Positions 37,910-46,885 are shown, counted from the stretch's first letter. The stretch is 64,000 bases of DNA from Gordonia hongkongensis (GCF_023078355.1 NZ_CP095552.1:558001-622000), one strand, 5' to 3'. The notes: generated by a model from the sequence alone, not told the origin. Numbers and translations: made by a program.

Positions 37910-38971
37910 ATGCCCGATGAACTCCTGGTTCTCGTAGATCCCGACCTCCACGACGACGTCGCTCGCTGCGCCGCCGCAGCCGGATACCACGTCCTCAACG
38001 CGCCGGCGGACGATTGCCGTCGCGAATGGCTGACCGCCCGGGCCGTCGCGGCCGACCCGTCCGCGATCGCTGTTCTCGACCGGGTGCGCCCACCTCGGCG
38101 ACCCGGTCTCGTACTGGTGAGTGCGGCCGAACCGGGAGCACACGTCTGGCGGATGGCGATGGAACTGGGTATCGAAGACGCATCGACGCTCCCGGCCGAC
38201 GAAGGACGCCTCGTCCGGGTGCTGACGGAGTGCCGGGTGCCCAGACGCCGACCCGCGGGTGTCGTGGCGCTCATCGGTGCTCACGGTGGTGCCGGGGCGT
38301 CGACCCTGGCCGCGGCGGTTGCGCTGACGTCGGCAGGTGCCGAGTCGCCCACGCTGCTGCTCGACCTCGACGACATGGGCGCCGGAGCCGATCTCCTGCT
38401 GGGCATCGAGCGCCGCCGCGGGCTGCGGTGGCAGGATCTCTCGCTCGATGGCGGCGTCGTCGGCGGTACGGCGCTCCACCAGGCGCTGCCGAGCGCGGGC
38501 GAGGGCCTGGCGGTGTTGACCTCACAACGCCGGCCGAGCGCCGGGTTGAGTGTCGAGGCGGTCACCGCGGTGATCGACGCGGGGCACACCCATGGTGATC
38601 TCGTCGTGCTCGACCTGCCCCGGTCCGACGCGCCGGTGGTGCGCGCCGCGATCGCGTCCTCCGATGTCGTGGTGGTGGTGACCACGCCCACCGTCGGCGG
38701 ATGCGCCGCGGCTCGACGCATCGTCGACCGTGTCGTCGGTGACGAGGTGGCCGTCGAGCTGGTGGTGCGCGGCCCGTCGCCCGGCGGGTTGCGTCCGCAA
38801 CAGGTCGCCGATGCCATCGGACTCCCACTGCTCGCCGCCTATCGGCCGGAGCCCCGTCTCGCGGGGCGGCTGGAGGGTGGTCCGTTGCGGTTGCGGCCTC
38901 GCAGTCCGCTCGGACGCGCGGCGCACACCGTGCACGCCAGGGTCGCCGAGCGCCGCCAGCGTGCGTCGTGA
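37910..38971 (+). CDS. ssd: Ssd, septum-site/TadZ-like P-loop protein
   Basis: 353 residues: an N-terminal receiver-like region, then a MinD/CpaE-type ATPase fold from about residue 115. The deviant Walker A reads GAHGGAGAST, so both Lys residues of the MinD motif are replaced, implying weak or no ATP hydrolysis. Later motifs are LLLDLDDMGAGADLLLG and VVLDLPRSDAPVV. First gene of the tad operon; M. tuberculosis Ssd (Rv3660c) affects septation and dormancy responses. Start ATG 37910; overlaps tadA by GTGA. Confidence 0.88.
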   Translation: MPDELLVLVDPDLHDDVARCAAAAGYHVLNAPADDCRREWLTARAVAADPSAIAVLDRVRPPRRPGLVLVSAAEPGAHVWRMAMELGIEDASTLPADEGRLVRVLTECRVPRRRPAGVVALIGAHGGAGASTLAAAVALTSAGAESPTLLLDLDDMGAGADLLLGIERRRGLRWQDLSLDGGVVGGTALHQALPSAGEGLAVLTSQRRPSAGLSVEAVTAVIDAGHTHGDLVVLDLPRSDAPVVRAAIASSDVVVVVTTPTVGGCAAARRIVDRVVGDEVAVELVVRGPSPGGLRPQQVADAIGLPLLAAYRPEPRLAGRLEGGPLRLRPRSPLGRAAHTVHARVAERRQRAS

Positions 38972-40176
38972 CCCAGGCGCGAATCGACGGACCGGCCGAC
39001 GAGGCGCTGTTGGACCGGGTTCGCTCGCGACTGGCCGCCGACGCGGCCGACCCGAGTCCGGCCGTCATCGCCGACGCGATCCGCGCCGAGGCCGGGGGAG
39101 TGCTGGGTGACACCGACCTGCTCGCCGCCCTCCGCTTCCTGCAGACCGAGCTGACCGGAGCGGGCAAGCTCGAGCAACTCCTCGCCGAACCCGACATCGC
39201 CGACATCCTGGTCGCCGGTCCCGACGAAGTCTGGGTCGACCGCGGATCCGGACTCGAGCAGACGACGATCCGCTTCCCGGACGAGGCGTCGGTACGCCGC
39301 CTCGCGGGTCGGCTGGCCCTGGGCGCCGGGCGGCGGCTCGACGACGCCCAGCCCTGGGTCGACGGGCAGCTGTCGAACGTCGGTCGGCGCGGATACACCG
39401 TGCGGCTGCACGCGATCATCCCGCCGCTTGCCGCGGACGGTACATGTATCTCCTTGCGGGTCCTGCGTTCGGCATCCAAGGATCTGCCGAGCCTCGTCGA
39501 GAGCGGCGCGATCCCGTCCGAGGTGGTGCCGATCATCGGGGACATCCTTCGGAACCGCCTGGCATTTTTGGTGATCGGCGGTACCGGGACCGGCAAGACG
39601 ACCCTGCTCAACGCATTGATCGGAGCGATGGATCCGCGTGAGCGGGTCGTCTGCGTCGAAGATGCGCTCGAACTGGCCCCGCGCCATCCGCAGGTGGTGA
39701 GGTTGGTCGCGCGCGCGTCGAATGTCGAAGGCGTGGGCGAGGTGCCGGTGCGGACCCTGGTCCGTCAGGCACTTCGGATGAGACCCGACCGGATCATCGT
39801 CGGAGAGGTTCGCGGCGGTGAGGTCATCGACCTCCTCACCGCGCTGAACACCGGGCACGACGGGAGTGCCGGCACGGTCCACGCGAACTCGACGTCGGAG
39901 GTGCCGGCGCGGATGGAGGCCCTCGCCGCCCTCGGAGGCATGGCCCGCGACGCTCTCCACAGTCAGCTGGGTGCCGCACTGCAGGTGGTGCTCGGCGTGG
40001 CGCGCAACGCGGGCGGGACCCGCGGACTCGCCGAGGTCGGGGTCGTCCGGCGCGACGACGCCGGACGCGTGACCATCGTGCCGATCTGGTTGCGGAACAG
40101 CGGATTCACGGCGGAGCGCGATCACTTCGACCGGTTGGTCGCCGGGCGTGGGCCGGTGTCGGGGGACCGACGATGA
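38968..40176 (+). CDS. tadA: TadA/CpaF-type secretion ATPase
   Basis: 402 residues of the type II/IV secretion ATPase family. Walker [18 protein letters not shown] (about 203), Asp box VCVEDALEL, His box [13 protein letters not shown] and Walker [17 protein letters not shown]. Hexameric motor that powers Flp pilus assembly. Coupled to ssd and tadB by 4-bp overlaps. Confidence 0.93.
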   Translation: MTQARIDGPADEALLDRVRSRLAADAADPSPAVIADAIRAEAGGVLGDTDLLAALRFLQTELTGAGKLEQLLAEPDIADILVAGPDEVWVDRGSGLEQTTIRFPDEASVRRLAGRLALGAGRRLDDAQPWVDGQLSNVGRRGYTVRLHAIIPPLAADGTCISLRVLRSASKDLPSLVESGAIPSEVVPIIGDILRNRLAFLVIGGTGTGKTTLLNALIGAMDPRERVVCVEDALELAPRHPQVVRLVARASNVEGVGEVPVRTLVRQALRMRPDRIIVGEVRGGEVIDLLTALNTGHDGSAGTVHANSTSEVPARMEALAALGGMARDALHSQLGAALQVVLGVARNAGGTRGLAEVGVVRRDDAGRVTIVPIWLRNSGFTAERDHFDRLVAGRGPVSGDRR

Positions 40177-41024
40177 TGTCCACGCCGGTCGCCGTCGCGC
40201 TGGTCGTGGGAGCCGTGGGCGTCGCGCTGCAGCTGTCGGCCGCGCCGCGAGCGAGACACCGACTCCATACGGTGTCCGGACAACCCCGCCCCGCCCGGAG
40301 ATCGGCACCGGCCGTGCTGATCCCGATGACGGTCCCGTTCGGGGCGCTCCTGATCGGCGGACTGGCGGCCGCCGTCGCTGCCGCGATCGTTGTGACCGTC
40401 GTGCTGTGGGTACGTCGGCGGCGGTCGGCCGAGAAGCGCCTCGTCCGCCAGTCGGATGACTTGCTCCTGGGGCTGTCGCTGATGATCGCCGAACTGTCGG
40501 TGGGCGCGCCACCGGTCCGGGCCTGCGAGGTCGCGGTCGCCGAACTCCGTCGTCGCGAGCCCCATGACCCGGCCACCGGAGCGGAGATCGCGAACGGGTT
40601 GGAGTCGATGGCGTTCCGGGCCGCCCTGGGCGGGTCGGTGATCGACCCGGTGTCCGGGGCCGGCCTGGCGGGCAGGGTCTCGGGCGAGGCGTCCTGGCGT
40701 CGTATCGGCGTGGCCTGGCAGATCGCCGAGGACCGCGGCCTGCCGATGGTCGACCTGCTCGGTGCAGTGCGTTCGGATCTTCAGGCGCGGCGTGGCTTCG
40801 CGGATCGGACGCGAGCCGGACTGTCCGGACCGCGGGCGACGGCGGCGGTCCTCGCCGGTCTGCCATTGCTCGGGATCGCCCTGGGTCAGGCGACCGGTGC
40901 GGGTCCGATCCAGGTCCTCCTCGGCGGTGGCCTGGGTGGGATCCTGCTGGTGGTCGGGTGCGCTCTGGTCGCCGCGGGGATCGGCTGGTCCGAGCGCATC
41001 ACCGGCAAGGTGCTGGCACGATGA
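40173..41024 (+). CDS. tadB: TadB, type II/IV secretion inner-membrane protein
   Basis: 283 residues with hydrophobic segments near 1-20, 50-75 and 225-270 around a cytoplasmic T2SSF-like helical domain (LLLGLSLMIAELSVGAPPV, WQIAEDRGLPMVDLLGAV). Forms the pilus platform with TadC. Overlaps both neighbours. Confidence 0.88.
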   Translation: MMSTPVAVALVVGAVGVALQLSAAPRARHRLHTVSGQPRPARRSAPAVLIPMTVPFGALLIGGLAAAVAAAIVVTVVLWVRRRRSAEKRLVRQSDDLLLGLSLMIAELSVGAPPVRACEVAVAELRRREPHDPATGAEIANGLESMAFRAALGGSVIDPVSGAGLAGRVSGEASWRRIGVAWQIAEDRGLPMVDLLGAVRSDLQARRGFADRTRAGLSGPRATAAVLAGLPLLGIALGQATGAGPIQVLLGGGLGGILLVVGCALVAAGIGWSERITGKVLAR

Positions 41025-41641
41025 TCGCCGGCGGCCTCACCGGCACGGCGTGTTCGGCGGTGCTGCTCGCGGCCGCGCTGTGGATCTGGCCCGCGCCGCG
41101 CTGGCTGCTCTATCGGGTGACCGATCCGCCGCCGCCCGATCGCACGCCGCGGTGGCTCGGTGCCGGTCCCACCGCCGACGACCCGTTCGCGGTCGCGGCG
41201 GCCTTCGATCTGTTCGCGGTGTGCCTACGCGCCGGTCTGCCGGTGGGGACCGCGGCCTCGGTGGTCGCCGAACGCGCGCCGGCGTCGATGGCGGCGCCCC
41301 TCGCTCACGTCGCCGACCTGCTGCAGCTGGGCGCCGATCCGGACGCGGCATGGTCGGCCCTGCTCGACGGACCGGACGGCGAGACGTCCGACGACCATCT
41401 CGATGCACTCGCCGCGATGGCGCGCCGGTCGGCGCGGGCCGGCTCGTCGCTGGCGGGCGGTCTCGCCGAACTCGCCGATGATGTTCGACGCCGGGCGCAC
41501 GACGACGCACTCGCCGCCGCCGAACGGGCCGGTGTCGCGATCAGCGGCCCGCTCGGACTGTGCTTCCTGCCCGCGTTCATCTGTCTCGGGATCGTCCCGG
41601 TCGTCGTCGGGCTCGCCTCGTCGGTTCTGGGTTCGATCTGA
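41021..41641 (+). CDS. tadC: TadC, type II/IV secretion inner-membrane protein
   Basis: 206 residues. An N-terminal TM (AVLLAAALWIWPAPRWLLY), a T2SSF-like domain (AFDLFAVCLRAGLPVGTAAS, ARAGSSLAGGLAELADDVR) and two C-terminal TM stretches (LGLCFLPAFICLGIVPVVVG). Shorter than proteobacterial TadC, typical for actinobacteria. ATG overlaps tadB stop. Confidence 0.88.
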   Translation: MIAGGLTGTACSAVLLAAALWIWPAPRWLLYRVTDPPPPDRTPRWLGAGPTADDPFAVAAAFDLFAVCLRAGLPVGTAASVVAERAPASMAAPLAHVADLLQLGADPDAAWSALLDGPDGETSDDHLDALAAMARRSARAGSSLAGGLAELADDVRRRAHDDALAAAERAGVAISGPLGLCFLPAFICLGIVPVVVGLASSVLGSI

Positions 41642-41676
41642 CGTATCTGTCGGTGCGACGACGCAGAATGTTCTCC

Positions 41677-42051
41677 ATGACCGACTCCGGGCACCGACAC
41701 CATGCCATCGACTACATCGAACTCACCGTCACCGACTCGGCCGCGGCGCAGGCGTTCTACGCAGCTGCGTTCGGCTGGCAGTTCAACGACTACGGTCCCG
41801 CATACGCGGGAATCGCGAATCCGGGCGGCCCGGACCTGCCCGAGGTCGGGGGTCTCGCGACGAGCGAGGTCGCGGCCGTACGCGGTGGTCCCCTTGTGCT
41901 GCTCTACTCCGACGATCTCGACGCCTCAGTGGAGCGGGTGCGCGCGGCGGGTGGCGAGATCGTGAACGGCCCCTACGCTTTTCCCGGTGGTCGTAGGTTC
42001 CACTTCACGGATCCGAGCGGGAACGAACTCGGGGTGTGGTCGACCTCTTAG
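41677..42051 (+). CDS. VOC family (glyoxalase-like) protein
   Basis: 124 residues, one glyoxalase/bleomycin-resistance fold: IDYIELTVTDSAAAQAFYAAAFGW, RGGPLVLLYSDDLDASVERV, then FHFTDPSGNELGVWS with the terminal Glu metal ligand. Metal-dependent lyase or dioxygenase-like; substrate unknown. It is inserted between tadC and the pilin gene, where M. tuberculosis has none, and is spaced by 35 bp from tadC instead of overlapping. Confidence 0.88.
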   Translation: MTDSGHRHHAIDYIELTVTDSAAAQAFYAAAFGWQFNDYGPAYAGIANPGGPDLPEVGGLATSEVAAVRGGPLVLLYSDDLDASVERVRAAGGEIVNGPYAFPGGRRFHFTDPSGNELGVWSTS

Positions 42052-42364
42052 CCGGGAATCGTCGGGGTTTGCGCCGGAAGGGCAGGGGCGGCAAATCCGA
42101 GGGATCCGAACGGCGACGCGCTGCGTCCAAGTACGTGCAACACCGTTCACTCGGTTCCATCGACTCCCAGGAGAGACCATGTCACGCACCATGTTCCGGA
42201 CCCATGACGCCACCCAGGCCGCCGCGCCGCACGATCGAAGGGATGTGATCGGACGTCTCGGCGCGCACATGACGCGCCTGATGGCCGACGAGGAAGGCAT
42301 GTCCACGGCGGAGTATGCGATCGGCACCATCGCCGCGGCGGCGTTCGGGGCGATCCTCTACACG

Positions 42365-42369
42365 GTCGT
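42365..42369. other. attL core
   Basis: Left junction. GTCGT lies within ACGGTCGTGACGG; the pilin codons on the left are intact up to this point. Flanking match to attR is CNGTCGTNAC. Confidence 0.75.
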
Positions 42370-42384
42370 GACGGAAAGTCAAGA

Positions 42385-42390
42385 TAGACT
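42385..42390 (+). promoter_or_regulatory. Integrase leaderless -10 box
   Basis: TAGACT ends 6 nt before the integrase ATG, the leaderless pattern. The -35 region would fall on the attL core, so integration and excision change it. Confidence 0.5.
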
Positions 42391-42396
42391 GTCATC

Positions 42397-43776
42397 ATGC
42401 CGGAGCGAATCGCAGTCATCTACTGCCGCATCTCACAGGACCGAACCGGCCTACGAGCAGGCGTGGATCGACAACGAGCCGATTGCGAACGACTGGCAGA
42501 GTCCCTGGGCTGGACCGTGGGAGACGTGTTCGTCGACAACGACGTCTCAGCCTACGGGCGCCGACCCAGACCCGAGTACCAACGAATGTTGGACCTGCTT
42601 CGGGACGGGAGAGTGGGCGCCCTGATCGCCTGGCACACCGACAGGCTTTACCGATCCATCCCCGACCTGTCCGAGCTCGTTGAGATCTGCGACGACCGCG
42701 GCATCGAGATCCGCACCTGCAAGGCCGGCGAAGTGGATCTATCGACGCCCAGCGGTCGTCTCTCCGCCACAATGTTTGCGAGCATCGCCCGGTACGAGGT
42801 CGAACGCTCCGCTGAACGCCTCAGGTCCGCCAAAGACCAACAGGCCCGGGAAGGCAAATTCCGCGGCGGGCCACGGCCATTCGGCTATCAGGACGGTGGG
42901 CTACAGCTAGACGAGACAGAGGCGGCGAGACTCCGCGAAGCAGCCGACCATCTTCTGTCCGGTGGTTCACTGATGGCAGTAACGCGACGGTGGAACTCAG
43001 AGGGCTTCACCACCGCCCGCGGCTCGAAATGGACCGTGACGGCACTGCGGAAGGTTCTCACCCGCGGACGGAACGCCGGCCTGGTCGAGCAACAGGGGAG
43101 AGTCGTCGGCCCCGCTCTGTGGCCGGCAATCTTCGACGAGGACACCTTGCACGCGATTCGCGCCGTCGTCTCCGACCCGACGAGACGCACCGCAACCTCG
43201 TACGAGAAGAAGCACCAGGGCGCCGGGATCTATCGTTGCGGGAAGTGTGACGCACCGATGAAAACCATCAAGGCGCATGGTGGGGGCCGTGACTACCGTT
43301 GCGCTGAGCAACTGCACCTGTCCCAGAAACAAGACCCGCTCGACGAGTTCGTGAGCGCCCTCGTCGTCGGTCGACTTTCACGCCCTGACGCCGCCGTCAT
43401 GTTCGCAGCGGAACCAGATTGCGACCCGGTTCAACTCGCTCGTACCCGCGAAGGCATACAGGCTCGCAAGGACGAACTCGCCGCGCTATTCGCGGCCGGG
43501 ACCATCGACGGCTCGCAGCTGAAACGGGGCAGCGCGGATCTGCAGGTGAAGCTGGACGCGGTTGACGCCGAGTTGGCCGCTGCTCGACAACAATCCCCGG
43601 TTGCCGACCTTGCCCTCGCGCCCGACGTTGCGGAGCGATGGTCAGAACTGACGGCAGACGTGCGCGGCAAGATTATCGACGCGCTGATGAGAGTCACAGT
43701 GCTACCAGTAGGAGCCGGAGCGAAACGGCGTGATTTCCACGTCAGTGAGAGAGTCAGCGTGGAGTGGAAGAGATGA
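42397..43776 (+). CDS. int: Large serine recombinase (integrase)
   Basis: 459 residues. Resolvase N-terminal domain with nucleophile Ser13 (IAVIYCRISQDRTG) and WHTDRLYRSIPDL, SGRLSATMFASIARYEVERS; recombinase domain about 150-260 (GGPRPFGYQ, FTTARGSKWT); a zinc ribbon with YRCGKCDAPM and a reduced second half (YRCAEQLHLS); coiled coil near 345-400. Catalyses attP x attB integration with a 2-bp core. It lies 27 bp inside attL, the usual position. Confidence 0.95.
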   Translation: MPERIAVIYCRISQDRTGLRAGVDRQRADCERLAESLGWTVGDVFVDNDVSAYGRRPRPEYQRMLDLLRDGRVGALIAWHTDRLYRSIPDLSELVEICDDRGIEIRTCKAGEVDLSTPSGRLSATMFASIARYEVERSAERLRSAKDQQAREGKFRGGPRPFGYQDGGLQLDETEAARLREAADHLLSGGSLMAVTRRWNSEGFTTARGSKWTVTALRKVLTRGRNAGLVEQQGRVVGPALWPAIFDEDTLHAIRAVVSDPTRRTATSYEKKHQGAGIYRCGKCDAPMKTIKAHGGGRDYRCAEQLHLSQKQDPLDEFVSALVVGRLSRPDAAVMFAAEPDCDPVQLARTREGIQARKDELAALFAAGTIDGSQLKRGSADLQVKLDAVDAELAAARQQSPVADLALAPDVAERWSELTADVRGKIIDALMRVTVLPVGAGAKRRDFHVSERVSVEWKR

Positions 43777-44144
43777 ACCAGTCCTCGATCCGTGTGTTCT
43801 GCGATTCAGCCAGGCATTCGCCGCGGGTCGTGCCCGTGACCAATTTTGACAAGATCGACGGCACCTGGCACGAGCGCCCAACATCGCGAGCGGCGCAAAC
43901 TGCGGGAACCGGCCAGACCTTGGTCGGAGATACTCTCCCGCAACCAGGTTGGGCGTTAGATCCAGCGATCGACAACAGAGATATTCGAGATCGATTCGAC
44001 CTCAGATGTCGCAAATGCAAGGACCGACCGGTTCCAGCGCGCCGTGAGTCCTTGTTCGACGTACTTGATCGGTGGCTGGATTCTGGCGTGTCCGAACTCT
44101 CGCTTACTCAGATAGCTGCTAGTCTCGCAAGCAGAGGTGGTTAA
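43773..44144 (+). CDS. Small element protein next to integrase
   Basis: 123 residues. ATG overlaps the integrase stop (ATGA). It has a central CxxC (LRCRKCKDRPVP) and a C-terminal helical segment (ESLFDVLDRWLDSGVSELSL). It matches the place of Rv1585c-type proteins in phiRv1, function unknown. Confidence 0.7.
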   Translation: MNQSSIRVFCDSARHSPRVVPVTNFDKIDGTWHERPTSRAAQTAGTGQTLVGDTLPQPGWALDPAIDNRDIRDRFDLRCRKCKDRPVPARRESLFDVLDRWLDSGVSELSLTQIAASLASRGG

Positions 44145-44159
44145 GGTTGCCTCTCCCGA

Positions 44160-44232
44160 AGTTCGGCAGGGTTAACCGAACTGCATAAGTGCCTCAGCGG
44201 GCAGCGTTAATTCGCATGCCCTGGAGGCACTT
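44160..44232 (+). promoter_or_regulatory. Two tandem hairpins, second one covering a ribosome site
   Basis: Hairpin 1: AGTTCGG with CCGAACT (44160-44182). Hairpin 2: AAGTGCCTC with GAGGCACTT (44187-44195/44224-44232), with inner GGGCA/TGCCC and GCG/CGC pairs. The 3' arm contains GGAGG, the ribosome site for the ATG at 44236. Confidence 0.65.
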
Positions 44233-44235
44233 TCT

Positions 44236-44508
44236 ATGTCTTGGACCCAAGACCGTGCACGCGTTGCGGCTCTGTCCCGCACACGAACTCGTGACGATCC
44301 CGACCTGGTCTCGGCTCGTCAGACCCTCAAAGCCGAACGGCTCGCCGAGCATGTTGCGAAGGTGCTCGCTGAGGCTCCACCGCTCTCAGACGGACAACGC
44401 GAGCGCATCGCCGCGCTACTTAGGGTGAATCCTGGACGGCCTCAAGCGGGTCATGCAGACCTAGGGCTTGCGGACACCTCGCCCAGCGCAATCGGGGACG
44501 ATGTCTGA
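44236..44508 (+). CDS. Small helical element protein, candidate RDF or regulator
   Basis: 90 residues, basic and helical (DDPDLVSARQTLKAERLAEH, DGQRERIAALLRVNPG). In phiRv1 the recombination directionality factor is a small protein near the integrase, and this is the best-placed candidate here, but no sequence feature proves it. Ribosome site GGAGG lies in a hairpin. Stop overlaps the next start (TGATG). Confidence 0.6.
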   Translation: MSWTQDRARVAALSRTRTRDDPDLVSARQTLKAERLAEHVAKVLAEAPPLSDGQRERIAALLRVNPGRPQAGHADLGLADTSPSAIGDDV

Positions 44509-44765
44509 TGCCAGACAAGAAGGAACCCCCGGCGGTCACCGGGGGCTCTAGTGAAGCAGTCGGGTGGGTGCGCGACTTCCATCATCATAGCGAACCTCTG
44601 ACGCCCGAAGAGCGGTACGAGGTAGCAGTCGTGTCGGCCGCCGCTGAACTTGGGTACCGGCCAGCCGTCCAATGCACACGGTGCGGCTCATGGCTCGTTG
44701 CCCCCAAATCCGTTGCGCTGCATCGTGGTCCTGTCTGCCGAGGGAAGGCGGGCGACGATGACTGA
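44508..44765 (+). CDS. Small zinc-finger-like element protein
   Basis: 85 residues. C-terminal half shows CTRCGSWLVAPKSVALHRGPVC, a C-x2-C ... H-x4-C pattern like a small zinc ribbon. LTPEERYEVAVVSAAAELGYRP precedes it. Overlaps the DUF3631 gene start by 8 bp. Confidence 0.7.
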   Translation: MPDKKEPPAVTGGSSEAVGWVRDFHHHSEPLTPEERYEVAVVSAAAELGYRPAVQCTRCGSWLVAPKSVALHRGPVCRGKAGDDD

Positions 44766-46410
44766 CACAGCAGCATTCGAGCGCGTCATCGACGCATTCC
44801 GGGTCCAAGGTCTCACGGTCGACGAACGGGGAGACAAGGCGACCGCCCAAGCTCCGGGTCACTCGCCGGCCGACCGCTCCGTTTCCATCACCCGCGGCGA
44901 CGACAAGGCACTCGTCCACTGTCACAGCGACGACACTGCCGACGTACTCGCTGCGGTCGGTCTCACCCTCAACGATCTGTACGACGACCGCCGAGGCATG
45001 GGCAAGGTTCCCGATTCGACACTTACCGCGGGACAGAAGCTGCTGCGAGACAAGCGTCGCGCCGAACAGCGAGCACGACGGTCCGAACTCGACCAGGCGC
45101 ACGCCGACGAGTTCGCACGCGAACTGGCCGAAGCCGACCGCATCGCACGTGCGGAGAATCCTGACCGGCCGAGCGGTGGTGACCTTGTTCTCCAGAAGAT
45201 CGAGAAGTTCCTGGCGCGGTTCGTGTGCTACCCGTCCGAGGCCGCTCGGGTAGCACACGTGTTGTGGATCGTTCACACGTGGATGATGCCGGCGTGGGAG
45301 TCGACACCTCGGATCGCTTTTCTGTCGCCTGAGCCGGGGTCGGGGAAGTCGCGTGCTCTCGAGGTCACCGAGCCCTTGGTGCCGCGGCCGGTTCACGCGG
45401 TCAACACAACCCCCGCGTACCTTTTCCGCAAGGTTGCCGACGAGGCCGGACCGCCGACCATCCTCTACGACGAAATCGACACCGTCTTCGGGCCGAGGGC
45501 CAAGGATAACGAGGACATAAGAGGCATGCTGAACGCCGGCCATCGCAAGGGCGCCACCGCTGGCCGCTGCGTCATCCGAGGAAAGAACGTCGAGACCGAA
45601 GAACTTGAGGCGTACTGCGCGGTCGCGCTCGCTGGTCTCGACGACCTTCCCGACACGATCATGACGAGGTCGGTTGTGGTTCGAATGCGCCGCCGCGCCC
45701 CCGGCGAACGGGTAGAACCGTGGCGGCTGCGCATCAACGGCCCCGAAGCCGCCGAGTTAGCCGCCGAGATCTACGGGTGGACAACAAGCGTCGCGGCGCA
45801 GGCTGGGGAGTTGTGGCCCGAGATGCCCGAGGGTGTCGAAGACCGTGACGCTGACGTGTGGGAGGCCCTACTTGAGGTCGCAGACCTTGCCGGCGGTGAC
45901 TGGCCGGAGCGGGCTCGTGTCTCGGCTGTCACGCTAGTCACGGCTTCTAAGGACCGCACCCCGAGCTTGGGTGTGATGCTGCTGCGCGACATTCGGAGCA
46001 TCTTCGGCAAGGAGACCAGGGTGTCCACGGAGAACATCCTGACCGCCTTGAACGATCTCGACGAGTCGCCGTGGGCAACGATTCGACGCGGTGACCCGAT
46101 CGACGCACGAGGACTGTCGACTCGACTCGGCAAGTACGGGATCAAACCAGCGCAGTGGCGTGAAGGTGAAGATCGTCACCGCGGGTATCTCGCTTCTGAT
46201 CTCGCCGACGCCTGGGAGCGGTATCTGCCCCCGGTAGGCACCCAGAAATCCGAGTCATCCGTGACAAGCGTGACACAGCGCCCGGTTGTCACTGCTGTCA
46301 CGGGTGTCACGGATTTATCCGGTCCTATCCAGTGCCCGATCTGTCAATCACCGATGACCTTCGCCGACGACCTCGCTGTCGGCCATCACCTCACGTGCAG
46401 GGAGAACTGA
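44758..46410 (+). CDS. DUF3631 ATPase (primase/helicase-like)
   Basis: 550 residues. The N-terminus (PADRSVSITRGDDKALVHCH) resembles the CHC2/primase-polymerase-type N-domain; the ATPase core has Walker A EPGSGKSRALE at about 190 and Walker B TILYDEIDTVFG; DUF3631 follows (to about 480); the tail has a zinc knuckle CPICQSPMTF. Typical replication protein of phiRv-like elements and satellites. Start ATG 44758. Confidence 0.88.
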   Translation: MTDTAAFERVIDAFRVQGLTVDERGDKATAQAPGHSPADRSVSITRGDDKALVHCHSDDTADVLAAVGLTLNDLYDDRRGMGKVPDSTLTAGQKLLRDKRRAEQRARRSELDQAHADEFARELAEADRIARAENPDRPSGGDLVLQKIEKFLARFVCYPSEAARVAHVLWIVHTWMMPAWESTPRIAFLSPEPGSGKSRALEVTEPLVPRPVHAVNTTPAYLFRKVADEAGPPTILYDEIDTVFGPRAKDNEDIRGMLNAGHRKGATAGRCVIRGKNVETEELEAYCAVALAGLDDLPDTIMTRSVVVRMRRRAPGERVEPWRLRINGPEAAELAAEIYGWTTSVAAQAGELWPEMPEGVEDRDADVWEALLEVADLAGGDWPERARVSAVTLVTASKDRTPSLGVMLLRDIRSIFGKETRVSTENILTALNDLDESPWATIRRGDPIDARGLSTRLGKYGIKPAQWREGEDRHRGYLASDLADAWERYLPPVGTQKSESSVTSVTQRPVVTAVTGVTDLSGPIQCPICQSPMTFADDLAVGHHLTCREN

Positions 46411-46412
46411 GA

Positions 46413-46715
46413 ATGGACCGCGAGACTCTCGACAAACTGAGCCGGAACTGTGAGCTGTACACGGGTCGGCCGTGGGACGGGACGATCGAGCACCTCGACG
46501 CCGCCCACGCCCGACAGACCGAGATGATCGAAATTCTGAACGCTCACGTCGCGTGGCTCAGTGCGACCAAAGAGCGGGTGGAACGGCGCGGGGAGCCCTG
46601 GAACACACGCACCTGCCGGGAGCAATCGCGCCGCGACGGCGACCTCGCCGCGCCCCCGCAATGGCTCGGCAACTACTCCGAGAACTGCACGCCGGAGTGG
46701 AAGCTCAACCGGTGA
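46413..46715 (+). CDS. Small element protein
   Basis: 100 residues, helical with Trp-rich ends (GRPWDGTIEHLDAAHARQTE, PPQWLGNYSENCTPEW). Unknown. Directly after the DUF3631 gene (2 bp). Confidence 0.7.
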   Translation: MDRETLDKLSRNCELYTGRPWDGTIEHLDAAHARQTEMIEILNAHVAWLSATKERVERRGEPWNTRTCREQSRRDGDLAAPPQWLGNYSENCTPEWKLNR

Positions 46716-46885
46716 CCACCGTTCGCTGCTGGCGCGGACCACGCTGGTACGCCGCCGCGGTCGTCCTCGACGCATCTGTTCCAGATGGAACACCTGCGGA
46801 CCTGTCAAGGGAACCGGTATCCCTTGAAAAACTGAACAGACAGAAACCACATGCCCGAAAGGAAACACCATGTCCGACAACCTGA
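46712..46885 (+). CDS. Very small overlapping ORF
   Basis: 57 residues from a GTG that overlaps the upstream stop (GTGA). It starts MTTVRCWRGPRWYAAAVVLD. It overlaps the scaffold start by 16 bp. Plausible by coupling only. Confidence 0.4.
   Translation: MTTVRCWRGPRWYAAAVVLDASVPDGTPADLSREPVSLEKLNRQKPHARKETPCPTT
46805..46827 (+). promoter_or_regulatory. Hairpin before scaffold gene
   Basis: TCAAGGGA, 7 nt, TCCCTTGA, then AAAA; 43 nt before the scaffold ATG. Confidence 0.5.

Larger units (their letters stand above)
42179..42625 (+). pseudogene. Flp-type pilin (DUF4244), 5' part, split by the element
   Basis: Codons 1-65 are pilin: a basic leader, then the prepilin site DEEG followed by MSTAEYAIGTIAAAAFGAIL, matching the Flp motif G/XXXXEY and hydrophobic N-domain. 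After LYTVVT (42374) the frame enters the element and runs to 42625 through unrelated sequence antagonistic to the integrase frame. The missing tail lies at 50924-50998. Ribosome site AGGAGA at 42169. As it stands it could make a 148-residue chimera that keeps the prepilin helix but not the native C-terminus. Confidence 0.88.

Noticed and set aside
42179..42625. Chimeric 148-residue protein as a genuine fused gene
   Set aside because: The part beyond residue 65 is an out-of-frame reading of the integrase gene; it arises only from the integration.
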